From assembly GCA_000226015.1 (NCBI GenBank), contig JH155698.1:199206-263205 (forward strand): DNA of 64,000 nucleotides. The letters are read 5' to 3'. The stretch comes from Mnemiopsis leidyi (taxonomy: Eukaryota; Ctenophora; Tentaculata; Lobata; Bolinopsidae). Under the pieces are notes generated by a model, which had not been told where the DNA came from, made no database searches, and worked only from the letters and a program-made list of their open reading frames with translations. A program made the position numbers and the translations under genes. How positions within the stretch are numbered: the stretch's first letter is position 1; the number at the start of each line of letters is the position of its first letter. This document shows, one piece after another, positions 46,778 to 58,612 of the stretch.

Positions 46778-47968
46778 TTAGCCAAATGATTTCATAGGTT
46801 CCTTGTCGTCTGATGTGCATCCAGTTAAATTCTGAGGAAAAGTTCTTGAGGAAAAGAAACCTCTCATAGGACCACAAGTTGGGTTTGTGCACATTGGGCA
46901 ACGAAGTGCCATCTGCTGAATTGTCTTCCCGTCAGATTTCAAGTGGTCAGCTACAAGATCAGACAAACAATCTACAAAGGTCTTGTGCATATTCAAGGAT
47001 TCACAACGCAGTATGTTGGCATCAGGAAACTCTTCCTTCATCTCCTCACCATACTCGATATCCATCTCATACAAGGTTTCAATATGATCCGAAGTAAAAG
47101 CAATGGGAATCATCATAAGATTTTTGCTACCATTTTTAATCAGTCCTTTAATTGCATCATCTGTTTGTGGACCTAACCATGCAGAAGGACCAACTTTACT
47201 TTGCCAGACTAATCTGTAAGGATTTGAGTAGTTAAGAGCTTTCATGACATGTTCCACTGTAGCACCCACCTCTTGAGGGTAGGGGTCACCACGATTGATT
47301 ACAGACATTGGCAGAGAATGGGCTGAAAACAATAAAACGACTTTGTGTCTGTCTTTAGGCTCAACTGTCTCAAGCTGTTTGTTGATAAGTTCAGCAAATG
47401 ATTTTACCAGAAGAGGGTGAGTAGCCCATCTATCAATGGCTGAAAATGTCATTTTGAAAGGATTGCCCTCTTTTTGGCGTTTAATTATGTGTCGATACAT
47501 TCCATTAAAACTACTGCCAGTGGTTGAACAACTATATTGGGGATACTGAGTAAATGCAACACAGTGTTGAATTCCATCAGCTTCCATCTGGTCCATGGCA
47601 TCCTCTGTCAGAGGCTCTGCATATCGAAAACCAGTGTAATTTTTCACTTCAAAATCAGGACACAGTTGTGCAACACGTTCAACCATTGCATTACCTTGCT
47701 CTTCTGTCCACATTTTGATTGGAGAACCACCTCCAATTCTATTGTATTGTTCAATTATCTTGGGAGTTCGACGCTTGGCAATAAATCTTGGAAGAAGGTT
47801 ATATTTGCCGCCTTGCATAAAAGGTAGTGGTATGAGATCTCTGTCTGAAAATAGTCGTAAGAGAAATGGGTGAACAGCAGCTGAATTTTCAGGGCCTCCT
47901 AGATTAAGCATCAGAACACCAATTCGTGGTTTTGCAGTAGAATAACATCTTACACTGCTTTTGAGCAT
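46778..47968 (-). CDS. FECH: Ferrochelatase, mitochondrial (396 aa, single exon)
   Basis: Ferrochelatase inserts Fe2+ into protoporphyrin IX, the last step of heme synthesis, at the matrix face of the inner mitochondrial membrane. The uninterrupted frame starts MLKSSVRCYSTAKPRIGVLM, a short basic, Ser-rich presequence running into the conserved core. Visible motifs are LNLGGPEN, YNRIGGGSPIK, FTQYPQYSCSTTGSSFN, LLFSAHSLP (metal-binding/catalytic His), PYPQEV, VWQSKVGPSAWLGP, and PIAFTSDHIETLYEMDIEY with the catalytic His and Glu. The [2Fe-2S] ligands typical of animal enzymes are present: the Cys of QYSCSTTG, and C-x2-C-x4-C in RCPMCTNPTC near the C-terminus. Length fits the family. The absence of introns is unusual, because every other clearly identified housekeeping gene here has four or five exons. 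Two MITEs flank the gene (46369-46556 and 48006-48212). Confidence 0.98.
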   Translation of the reverse strand: MLKSSVRCYSTAKPRIGVLMLNLGGPENSAAVHPFLLRLFSDRDLIPLPFMQGGKYNLLPRFIAKRRTPKIIEQYNRIGGGSPIKMWTEEQGNAMVERVAQLCPDFEVKNYTGFRYAEPLTEDAMDQMEADGIQHCVAFTQYPQYSCSTTGSSFNGMYRHIIKRQKEGNPFKMTFSAIDRWATHPLLVKSFAELINKQLETVEPKDRHKVVLLFSAHSLPMSVINRGDPYPQEVGATVEHVMKALNYSNPYRLVWQSKVGPSAWLGPQTDDAIKGLIKNGSKNLMMIPIAFTSDHIETLYEMDIEYGEEMKEEFPDANILRCESLNMHKTFVDCLSDLVADHLKSDGKTIQQMALRCPMCTNPTCGPMRGFFSSRTFPQNLTGCTSDDKEPMKSFG

Positions 47969-48005
47969 GTTCTAATCTTACTGAAATGAAAATGTAAAGC
48001 TATAA

Positions 48006-48212
48006 CAGTCATCCCCCGATTTACTGGGCCCTGATTTACCGGGTCCCCCCGATTTACCGGGTCCCCGATTTACCGGACAGTATATAGACTTATAAGAGAC
48101 AATTTAGACCCAATTACGGCCTCAAATGGCACTCCCCCAATTTACTGGGTCCCCTGATTTACCATGCATTTTTGTGTTCCCCGGAAAAGCCCGGTTAATC
48201 GGGGGATGACTG
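48006..48212. mobile_element. pogo/Tigger-like MITE with TIR cagtcatcccccgattta
   Basis: The left end cagtcatcccccgatttactgg is matched by the inverted right end ccggttaatcgggggatgactg, which is followed by TA. The interior has four copies of a ccccgatttaccggg motif. It has no coding capacity. It lies about 40 bases upstream of the ferrochelatase start codon, so it could be part of that promoter or 5' UTR. Confidence 0.75.
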
Positions 48213-48763
48213 TATCATTCTAAGATCACTGCTAGTGAAAGAACATTTATATACTAAGATGTAGTAAAACAAAACAAAATTGGAATCTCAGAAATCATAA
48301 TCATGCACAACTTGACCTGTGCACTAATAATTTCAGCTGAAATATTATGTGTACATGATCGAATTGTCGATAGAAGAGGTACGGCACCAATTTCAGTAAA
48401 AAAGAATATCAGTAAAAGGGAATTATATTTTTTGTCTTGATATTGCAAAATCATAATTAAAGAAAATACTGCTAGAGTTATCATTCTCAAAAGATATACC
48501 CATGGTCAAAGTTGAATATCTGTGAGGTGTTATAAATTTATCAAATCTGTATGATTGTGTATGCTCAGTGCTAAGGGTCATCATAAAAATTTCATCTTCA
48601 GTTAATCAAATAGTCATTGTGTGTTTATAGCAAAGCCTCCAATAACACTTCATAAGTGGGGGGCAGAAGGTGCCCCTTTAAATGGTGCATCTAAGCTAGC
48701 AAATGACTATTTCAGAATTGTATCAGGTTGTGACCCATTTCATGTGTAGGCCTGGCCCTAGAG

Positions 48764-48910
48764 CAGTGGCATAACGTTGTAGGTTTAGCCAATATGGCGC
48801 CCCTCAATAAAAAAGCACTCCTTAGTGGTGCCCCTGGTATGAGGGCTTACTGGAGCAATTTGTAAAAATATGGCCGAAAAATATAATTATACAGTGAAGT
48901 TATAGGAAAA
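48764..48910. mobile_element. Truncated hAT-like MITE copy
   Basis: Starts cagtggcataacgttgtag and shares its whole length with the first half of the element at 52666: tatggcgcccctc, the cccctggta-tgagggcttactgg region and aaaatatggccgaaaaat. The right half and right terminus are missing. Confidence 0.75.
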
Positions 48911-51440
48911 CAAGGAAAACAATAATTTTATTTACAGCATGGAATAACTTCCGAAAAACAGGTTCATTTGACTTTACTACGTCTTTCAACATACTTAAAG
49001 GCAGGCTCAAATGTTCATTACTTTAAGCTCAGGGTATGTATGGAGCTGACTGGTGTGAATACAACTTCACAAAGTTCCATAACAACAAAGACGAATAATT
49101 CTGACCAAGTACAAAGTAGATATTTAAGGAAAGAAAATTTTTTTAAGGAAAGAAAATTTATTATTTTGGTTTACATTGACAATCAACAATATCATATATA
49201 AAAATATGGAAACGATATAGCCAGCTACTCAAAGCAATTTAGGTAAAGGGAATCGTGAAGCTAGCGCGCGTCCACCGTGAGATGGCTACGCGCGCGTCCA
49301 TCATTAGATGGCCGCGCCGCGCACACCATTAGATGGCCGCGCGCGCCAAATTAAAACACTCGTGATAGTTTGGAGACAATATTGTTGACAGTAAGAGCTA
49401 ATGGTCTCCGAAGTCTGGCAGAGGGTTAGCGGCCCAATATCAGNNNNNNNNNNNNNNNNNNNNNNNNNNNNNNNNNNNNNNNNNNNNNNNNNNNNNNNNN
49501 NNNNNNNNNNNNNNNNNNNNNNNNNNNNNNNNNNNNNNNNNNNNNNNNNNNNNNNNNNNNNNNNNNNNNNNNNNNNNNNNNNNNNNNNNNNNNNNNNNNN
49601 NNNNNNNNNNNNNNNNNNNNNNNNNNNNNNNNNNNNNNNNNNNNNNNNNNNNNNNNNNNNNNNNNNNNNNNNNNNNNNNNNNNNNNNNNNNNNNNNNNNN
49701 NNNNNNNNNNNNNNNNNNNNNNNNNNNNNNNNNNNNNNNNNNNNNNNNNNNNNNNNNNNNNNNNNNNNNNNNNNNNNNNNNNNNNNNNNNNNNNNNNNNN
49801 NNNNNNNNNNNNNNNNNNNNNNNNNNNNNNNNNNNNNNNNNNNNNNNNNNNNNNNNNNNNNNNNNNNNNNNNNNNNTTGTCAAAGTCGCCAGCACTGCAT
49901 TACGTCAGTGACTAGATAATCATTGTGTATACGGAAGTTACCATGAAGCCGCGCTAAATGCGCGTGAGTTATGACAGGTGCAGCATGCAAGCGTCCGAGT
50001 TCGCGCGTGCGCAACATGTACATCCTAGATCGTCGTAACTTTTAAACGACCAGGGGTAGTCTTTCCCGTTGTCCAATTTCAAAAAGGAGGGCATCCTCGT
50101 TTTCAGCTCGTTGAGCTCTATCAGATAAGGGTTGAGCCCATATAGGTTTAGAAAAAAGGGCGCACCCTAGCGGCGCGGGTATCGATTTGTCTACTTGTTA
50201 TGTCGTCGCGGTGATACCCGACTCACGCAGCTAAAGCTGAACGTTTCGTTAGACGGATATAATCTCGTCAACTTGTTATGTTGAGGTTTTATTACTCTTT
50301 ATTATATGAATATTATTAAAATATCATGCTCGATTAAAACGTTGAAAATTGTAAACTTGAGAAAATAATGTGTTAATAAATTTAATTTTGATACTTAAAA
50401 CATAATGTAAAAGACAATAATTCATAAAGCGGCCTCATGCTATTGGCTATGCCGAGCGTGCGCGTGCGTCCGCCATTTGTTTAACCGATGTGGCCCACGT
50501 GTGTTTGTCGCGGTGATACCCGACTCACGCAGCTAAATTAAAGCTAAACGAGAACGTTTTGTTGGAACGTTAGACGGATATAATCTCGTCAAACGTGTGT
50601 ATGTGTGTGGGCTGTACTGGTTTGGCAAATCTTGCGCTTGGGACATACGTGCGCTCCGCGCGTCATAATGTGAGATGTCCGTGCGTCACCTTTTTAGATT
50701 TGAGAAGGGTTGTAAATGAGATACAATATTGTTTGATCTTAAATACTGTAAATAAAATAAATACTTAAGTTTTCAATCAAACTCCTGGTTAGGTGTAGGT
50801 GAACTCGAAAAAATATAAATCAAACCATAAATATATTTCATTCACACACTTAAATAATAAATTGGTATCCGAGTGTGGGGTGACCCAGCAATGAGCGCAG
50901 ACACAAGACATTGCGACGCGCATGTACGTCCCCTAACGCGCGCGCGCGTGGCAAAGTACATTGCCACTGCACACATATATACATCGAAAAAAAGTCACAA
51001 TTACATTTTCTAATTGCCGATTTACTAGATATTTTCCTATCCTAACTATCAGGCGTTATAGCTTAGTATCATAACTTTGCTGGTAATTGGCGGGTTGTAC
51101 TTAAAATTTTTAATATCATAAATAATTATTTGTTTAATTGTTAAGATAGAATGAGTTCCAAACTTCAACACTGCGTAGAAACAAACACAGACTCGCTCAT
51201 CGTGGGACATTCGCAGGGACGGACACACTACTTAAAAGGGTCCTTCTCTGCGTGGCTGCCGGACAATCTGATCAAGTGATCCTCTTGCACTTGATTAGAA
51301 ACGACAGTTGCGCCCAGTTTAGTGTGAGAATATTATACTGCCCGACAGTTGCGCCCAGCTAGTAGGCTTATTTCTATTGTACATGTACTTTAGTTGTATC
51401 ATTTAAAGTCAAGTGTAACTGTAATAATAAGTAAAGTTAT
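48911..51440. other. Repeat-rich region around a 433-N gap
   Basis: 49262-49350 has three to four copies of a CG-rich unit (gcgcgcgtccatcattagatggc-like). The N run is 49444-49876. About 50205-50280 and 50507-50595 share gtcgcggtgatacccgactc, acgcagctaaa and ttagacggatataatctcgt as a direct repeat. cgacagttgcgcccag occurs at about 51301 and 51343. No gene was seen. The region is probably collapsed or mobile repeat sequence that the assembly could not close. Confidence 0.6.
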
Positions 51441-51472
51441 TTCAAATCAATATTACATACAATAACACATCT

Positions 51473-51860
51473 AAATATCATTTCCAAAGAACTCAGCAAC
51501 CTTGAAGAGGTAGCTGAGGACATCTTCAGAGTTGAACTGTGTACAGATCTCATGCAGATTACTGTTTCGGGGCTTACGCTTTTTGGCAGGTGTCACACCA
51601 AAGGCCAGGCCACAGGCGGTCAAGATGATAGTCTGTAGTGACTTGCTGCTTTTTGATTGCTCTAAAGTACTCTTGGACACTGGGCCGGGGTCGATTAACT
51701 TTGGCCTTGAATCCTAGGTGAAAGCCTTCAACCATGTTACTAGTGCGTGGATAGTCTGGGTCAACTATAACCATTTGGTAGTGATTCCAGTGTATTATGT
51801 CAAACTTAGTGCCAGCTCTAGTGCCATCGATAAGTGCAAGGCCGAGATAGGTCGATTCAA
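51473..51860 (-). pseudogene. MULE-type transposase C-terminal fragment
   Basis: The minus-strand frame gives KFDIIHWNHYQMVIVDPDYP, RTSNMVEGFHLGFKAKVNRP and RPSVQEYFRAIKKQQVTTDY, the hallmark RTNN-x-VEGFH region found downstream of the MULE transposase domain in animal FLYWCH/MULE elements. A frameshift near 51625 moves the tail into a second frame (FGVTPAKKRKPRNSNLHEIC...YLFKVAEFFGNDI, stop at about 51473). The catalytic part, FLYWCH finger and terminal repeats are not seen, so this is a dead fragment. Confidence 0.7.
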
Positions 51861-52469
51861 AGTAGGATGGTTGTGCTCTCTAGGACCAGTCCGTCAGCTG
51901 TGCTGTAGTCCTCTCCGTCCGTTCATTGTAGGTGTAGCCGAATTCTCCGAATTCGTATGGGTCCCTGGCGACCTATCCAGGTTTGAGGCCGTGCGTGCGG
52001 GCTGTGCTGGTTTGTCGACTGAGTTGGCGCGTGCAGCAATTTTATTGGAAACCCGAGTGACTGGCTGCCACAACATGTTATGTTTATCTATGATATGTTT
52101 TGATGTAAAAATAAACCTAAATTTAAATCTTAGTTTACTCCTATTCAATTTTATGCAAATTTATACATTTAAATGAAATATTTCATAAAAACAAGATTCC
52201 AACATATCTATTTGCATGGTTAATACTCCTTGATTAGGGTCCCTATTGGCTGACGGGGCAACGGGATGGGCGTGCTGTTCGCTTTTGCCCATACCAAAAA
52301 GTCAATCTAGTAAAGTTTAAAGACTAGCTCAAGCATTTATATCAGGCAATTTGTATCTAATGTATGGCCCGGAATCTTGGGGGTGGGGTTAAAATCTATA
52401 GAGTGAGAACCTGCAAGTTGCACTTTATTAAGTTACAAACTGTAATATGGTTTCTGTTCTTGGGCAGCT

Positions 52470-53055
52470 CCTAACATGTTCTTGCAAGGCTTAATACCAC
52501 CCATAGAAGACACCTTAGATTCATCCTGAACATTGCCTGGACTATGTTGGGTCATGTTTTGAGATTGCCTGAAAATAGTCCTGATGCTTTAGCTTTAGTA
52601 TATGCATTAGATTGTTGCCATGCTGAATCTCGTAGAGGTAAACACCAGATAAATTTATTTATTACCAGTGGCGTAACGTTGTAGCTGTAGGCATTATGGC
52701 GCCCCTCGGCCGTAAAAAGGCGCCCCCAAGTGGCGCCCCTGGTACAAAGGCTTACTGGGAGCTATTTGTGAAAATATGGCCGAAAAATCTAAATAAATAG
52801 TGAAATTATTAAACCAAACACGCGATTTGGCTAGTCGCGCAGTTAATCTTGCAAAATTGTCCCACATTTTTTCTACTATTTGGCGCCCCCTTATGACGGC
52901 GCTCCCGGCGTAGCCGGGGCTACCGGGGCATCGTTACGCCGCTGCTTATTACTATAAAATCTGATTTGAACAGTTTAGATTGCACAGAAGATTTATATTT
53001 GTTGAGAGATGTTGCCAGGGATAGAAAGAAGTGGAAGAGATTGTTTGAGGAGTAG
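52470..53055 (+). pseudogene. LINE ORF2 C-terminal fragment, split by a hAT MITE
   Basis: Open from about 52472: RRHLRFILNIAW, then MLGHVLRLPENSPDALALV and ESRRGKHQINLF. This is the end-domain of non-LTR ORF2 proteins (compare GHVLRMP...R-R-G-R-P). The frame resumes after the MITE (52666-52944) with DLNSLDCTEDLYLLRDVARD and RKKWKRLFEE, then TAG at 53053-53055. Removing the MITE and one target-site copy leaves a continuous frame across the junction, so the LINE was there first. A stop codon precedes the open part, so the copy is 5' truncated or broken. Confidence 0.78.
52666..52944. mobile_element. hAT-type MITE, 279 bp, with 8-bp target-site duplication
   Basis: The ends cagtggcgtaacg and cgttacgccgctg are inverted copies with one mismatch. 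The flanks tttattac (52658-52665) and cttattac (52945-52952) are an 8-base duplication with one mismatch; 8-bp duplications and CAG-type ends are hallmarks of hAT elements. The interior is rich in ggcgcccc and has no coding capacity. A truncated sister lies at 48764. Confidence 0.88.
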
Positions 53056-53970
53056 TTTGTCTGTGTACTGACCAGACACGGATGTTGCTTTTCTTGCCAT
53101 TCCTTGTTTGTAAACAGTTATTTCTATTTATATAAACAAGATAAAGGTGCAAAGTGCTAGATTACATTTGACCTAAGATTATTTTAGCCTCCTGGACAGA
53201 ATGACTAAGTAGACATTAAATTGATATACAAATTGAAATTAAATTCTTTATTGGTAAAAGATAGAACTTCAAGTTCTTAAAATAATAATTATCCATTTAA
53301 GTTAATAAATTACCCAATTAAATTACTATATTACACATTAATTTCAATTTAATCTAAGAGCTAACATTCACGTATTTACCAAATTCATAAACTGAATTCT
53401 ATTTAGGTTGCTTTAAAAACTTAAGGAGTTAACACCTGTTAACATGCCTACCTTTGATATGTGACTGAGGTTTGAAAAATTCAGAACACCCGCTTACTGG
53501 GATAAGCCATGGCTAGCTGTATAAACTTCAATCAGGTCACCTCTCGCCTCGAATGTCTCTCTGCGAGAGTTGTCAGCTGCAGAATCTGCAGCCTATCATA
53601 GTAAGAAAGCAGGCCTACCCCATGAATAATAAATATCTATATATCTATTAATATTGATTCTAAAATACCAATTAAATATGTCTTGAGCATTGACTCAGCT
53701 GTATATGTAATGCTTATTGTAGTTTCTGCCCAAGTGTAAGTATCTGTCAAGGATACACATACAAGTGCTTTTGAAATATTGCTAGCAGCCTCACCAGTAA
53801 TAGGTCAGATGTGAGGTTGTGAGGGATTTAATATCATGTTCAGGTGATGATACATAATTTGAAACAGCTTGTTTTGTCACTGTTGACAATGTTTAAGCAT
53901 ACCTCATTCATTAGCAGTGCCATTTCAAATTTTGGGAAGAAAGTTTCTTAGATTTGTTTAAGGAGAAGAC

Positions 53971-54245
53971 TTTTGTTGGCTTAGCAGCATCATGCTTAGA
54001 GCATTCGACTTCCATTAGGAGGTCCTGGGTTCGAATCTCTGTGCTTTCCAGGGACAGTGTGAGCAATTTTTATGCAGCCCAGGAAACTCTGGTTGAGAGT
54101 AGCTACACTTGTACTAGCAAAGCCTTAGGCGGATACAGTATGGTTAAACTCTCTTAACCATCACTGGCCTTATGAGATCCTTCAGCTCCTGTAATTGGCT
54201 GGTTACAGCGTAACGACACGACTGTTGGATGAACTAAGGTGGAAT
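53971..54245 (+). mobile_element. tRNA-derived SINE
   Basis: The head has an A-box-like ggcttagcagcatc...gcttagagca and a perfect B-box gggttcgaatc at 54024-54036, with anticodon-arm-like sequence between. A unique body follows (gtgagcaatttttatgcagc ... gctggttacagcgtaacgac), and the tail is A-rich (gaataaaaag). This is the RNA polymerase III promoter layout of SINEs. Head mismatches rule out a functional tRNA. The exact 3' end is uncertain. Confidence 0.75.
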
Positions 54246-54249
54246 AAGT

Positions 54250-57200
54250 TTTGAATAAAAAGAATATGACAGGAAAGACTCTCAAGTTTTAGAACCATTA
54301 ATTTTAATTTAGTTATTCTAATAATTTAATGAAGTTTGCTTATTTTTTAAACAGAGGTTGGTATCTAGTTGTAAAGGTGGCAATTAAAACTTTCTAGATG
54401 CCATCTGATGTAACATATTTTGTAAAATCCCAAGATCTTTTTTTGATATTTTAGGTTAGGCCCTCTCACAATTCTTAGTGGACTTGAGAGTGTCAACAGT
54501 TTTTGATAAATGCAAATTTGCATTTAGTATCAAAATTTAGGTCACAATTCTTGTTCAGCTGTACCTGACTTAAATCATTGTATACAAATGATAAATTTTT
54601 ATGTCTGGGTAAATCAAAACACGTTGAATTACTCATGAATATTACTAACAGATCTCTCTACTATAGAAATAAAAGAATCCAGCCAACTGTATTTAACGAC
54701 TGACAAGGTATGTGACCAAACTGTTTGGCTATGCTATATATTTGAGAATATTACCTTCATAAGTTAACCCAAGTTAATTGTGAACCATTATGTATCAGGT
54801 TATCATATATACCTAATTTCCATAACCGTTTCGTACTCAATCGATACCTTATCTAATTTCACAAGTAATCTTTCTCTTCAAACATTATTCTTCTAACAAA
54901 TGTCCAAATATTTCATTTCTATGGCATCTAATTCAAGTAATCATTTTGTATGTCAGGGATGAAGAGCATTTCATGATAGGATTCCTCACATTCTTTGTCC
55001 GAAATGGCAACTCAACTCACCTTTTACCGCTACCTTGGCATTATGTCATAGGACCCTTATAGGACTGAAATACAATGGGTTGTTGCACATCAAATATTAA
55101 GTTGCTATCAAACGATCTCTTTGCTTCGAATTTTACATATTGGCTTCAAATTCTGATACTTTTAATTTGCATCAAGACCTACAGCCTTTCCCGTTTTTAA
55201 CGACGCAAATCTATGTTGGTCTTAATATCACGTTTTAATTGTAGATGATTACAAAGTATTTATCATTATTGATAAGCGATTTAAAGACAAAAACTAATTA
55301 CTCATTTGTAGAAAAAGGTTAAACATTCTAAGTTTCAAAGTTCCTAAGATTAGTTTTGGTATATCCCCAAATTGATAATAAAATCGTACAATTTGGCAAC
55401 AGCACACGAAAACTGAGCTTACACAATGTGATGCATGCTAAACTAATTCAATTCTATTTTCTTAATGCTGCTTTTTCCGCTTTTTAATTATGACATTATT
55501 TCTGGTTATTTCAAATGTGTGTTTCCTAGCAGTTTACAAAGTTGCCTTGGTTTCTTTCTAACAAAAATATCCTGTTTTCAAGATTCTAGATCCACTTATG
55601 ATAGCTTTACAACAAGGCGATTTAAGAACTAGATATAGAGTCCTAATCATCAAAACGCATGTACTCCTATTTGAGAGCACTGAAGATCATTCAAATTGTA
55701 CGATTTCAAAATATTCATTCGTCTCGACTTCACGTATGCAGTGCAGTGGTCCGGTTTTTCCCCCATAACGCAGCAGTCGTAATATTTTAATTGATTACCT
55801 CATTAGTAGATTAACCCAGTGATTAACTAACAATCAATAGTTTCGAGCCACACCCCTTGTTAAACACAGTCACGGTTCTATAACAAGAATGTGATGAAAT
55901 CTCGAGTTGTATGCTGAATATGACAAGGCCGTAAGTAATGTATTAAGTTCGGTATCAAACAAGGTCGATTGTACCTGTGGCGGTATTTACCCCGACTCGA
56001 CTCCTGTTTCAGTTCTTGTGTCGGTCTTACTGTCGTGGTTTATTGTAGACATGGAAACAAGATTTCTTCAGACCCGCTCTATTTCAATTTCTTTAATCAC
56101 GCTTATTATTTCAATGTACGTTTTTTTCATTTATACATTTCATGTTGTCATGTTGTCTCGAAACGCCACTATAGCGTAAAGGTTACATTGAAGAAGTACA
56201 CGATTCACTGCGTTAACTTAACCTATGCATATTATGCACAAGTACAGCATTTTGATTACTCCGTGTATAAATGTGTGGCAATTAATTAACCAACTGTTAT
56301 TCCTGATTATTACTAAAACTTGCTGTACCGCATGATAATGCTGTAGTCCAACTTTGATGATGATGATGATAATGATGATGATGATGATGATGATAATGAT
56401 GATGATGATGTTACCTTGTGTTTTTGTCTCGGTATGATCAGTAAACCGTGGATGTGTTTACTAAGATCATGTCATTTAATTTCCACTAATTTGCTGCCTG
56501 ATCTTCTGATTGTCTTTGTTTTCCTTCTTTCGTTGCCAGATTCTTCACTAACGCTACTCTGTGTTCGTGATAAATGGTATTGGTGCGTTTCTTGTTTGAG
56601 GATATTACCGTTTCTTCGACATGAGCTGTTTAGAAGCTGGAGTTATAAGATCACGTCTTACTCGACGATTGAGTGATTCGTTCCTAGCAATATCCTTCAC
56701 TGCACAAAGTAAGTCAACGTGTTGCCTTATTGATAGTTTATACGTGTCTTTGGCTGTGTAAATTAAGTTGAAATTGTAGTTTTTGCAGTGTTTCAAAGAG
56801 ATTGAGCATCTTAAGTCTTCATAATTAATCCAACTTCATATCTCTTTATGCTCCTCAGATTCTTACGTGTAGAGTGATCATTTAGATTTCATTTTTACAC
56901 AACTTCATTGCAAGATCGTGTAGACTACGCTTCTGTACCTAGAATGTCACTGTACTTCCGTAGTTGTATGTTCCTCTAGTCCCCAGGGAGTAGGTTCCTG
57001 GTACTGATAAGACATGTTGGTAACATCCGATACTGCAATACTCCGTCACTAGGCGTGAGGTGTAGTCCTATCTTTGTGTATTTGGTATTTGGTATTTCGT
57101 ACATCATGTCAACTTGTCACCTAAGGTCGCGGACCATTTAAGTGCCGTTTTGGCACGGGGCAATGGGGTTATTGGATCAAGAGGACGTATTAAACAAACA

Positions 57201-58412
57201 TATTGACTTGAGTGTAAAGAATTGAGCCTGGACGATTTAAGAACGGAGAAAATTACAATTTCAAGATCGGTTCTCTGTGTCACCCTCGTTCTTCCTTTTT
57301 AATAGCTGTTATGTGGAGACTTTCCTTTCGTTTCAATGATTTATGACATAGGTATTTGGACTGTTGGAAGCAATGAATATTTCACAGAAATGTAAACGGT
57401 CGGCAGTGAATAAACTGTTTTGTATTTTGTAAGGCTTCACGGGGTAATATGACGTCATTAACTGCCTACCACTAAGTAGTGTGAACATCGTATAAGACCG
57501 TGAAAATTGAGTAAAACAACTTCTGAAGCCGAGCTGTGAACAAGGGACGTGTCGTGTCCTGGCTGGGCTCCGGGACTCATTTCTCCTGCTCTAGTTCTGA
57601 GACGGTTTAGCCTGCTCCAGATTCTGTGATCACTGTTCTTTTTTGTTAAAGCTTTCTCCACACTGATTAATTAACTTTTTAAATTATCAACGAGTTACGT
57701 TGGTCATATAATTTATTCAAGCAGCAGAAAGCAGCTCTCGATGTTTTGAATCGAAATAAGTTATTTAGCATATTTATTCTAATTCATAATCTGCTCGGTA
57801 ATTACGGACAATTAGCCCAAAATACATGTTTCACATGCCAGAGTCCTAAAGAAGACAGAATCGGCAGTTACTCTGCTACTTTAAACCTTTATAATGAGCT
57901 AATTGTCAGATAATTACAAAGTAATCACTCTCTACCCAGCTTGTACTAAGTGCACACTGTACCTCCTCATGTCCATTGAATCGCTCGTTCCGTCTTGCAT
58001 TTCCACAGTTTCCTCCAGCTTCCGTAGCTCGTTGGACGGTTTTAGTGAGCATTGTTAAATCTCTGTATGACTGTCGCTAAAGAAGAATTTATTCTTCTAT
58101 ACGTTAAATTTTGAATATTTTGTTGAGCTGTGCAGTTAACCGAGGACTCTTTGTTTAGTTTAGTGATATATGGCTGATGTTGATGTGCCACGTGATTATA
58201 TACCACAGCACAGGTCTTATCTTTTTGGTATTTTTGGGTTATATTATAATCAGAATTTAGTCGCTCGACGCTCTGTGACTTGTAGGCTGCATTGTCATCG
58301 GACTGGACTAAATAATGTTTCAATTTGATGTTTTATCAATCTTGTATACAGTATAAGGTTGGGTGAATAAATCAAGTTAAATCATGCAACCCAAGAAACA
58401 CATTGACAAGTC
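54250..58412. other. Gene-poor stretch
   Basis: AT-rich. It holds a (GAT)n tract at 56357-56411 and a block at 57171-57234 that is an inverted copy of 19631-19703. A 67-codon minus-strand frame behind a cag at about 57661 (VEKALTKKNSDHRIWSR...) and one of 93 codons at 58042-58323 are exon candidates without other support. Confidence 0.4.
56357..56411. repeat. (GAT)n microsatellite
   Basis: About eighteen gat triplets with three aat interruptions. Confidence 0.95.
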
Positions 58413-58612
58413 TGCACAGATTTGGAACTAAAACTTCAAGTCTGCACAGATTTTATCACATCACCCTCCACCAGGTTCCCACAATGTAAACACAGCCCCA
58501 CGCTTGTGACAACGATACAGATAATCACCCATACACCATCTCAATCACCTCTACTTACCTCCAGCTTTCCTCACTCTCACCTGCATCACCACATCCCTAT
58601 TTACCCGGGAAT

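Noticed and set aside
46879-47827. Plus-strand frames opposite ferrochelatase (72-96 codons)
   Set aside because: Shadows of the minus-strand enzyme, whose conserved motifs are unmistakable.
49401-49919. Open frames of 151-172 codons over the gap
   Set aside because: They consist almost wholly of N; there is no sequence evidence.
51301-51360. Ends of a retroelement, suggested by the repeated cgacagttgcgcccag
   Set aside because: The repeat is only 16 bases with 26 bases between copies; no other element feature was seen, so no such element is called.
53971-54060. Functional tRNA gene
   Set aside because: The B-box is perfect but the acceptor stem does not pair, and a long SINE-type body and A-rich tail follow.
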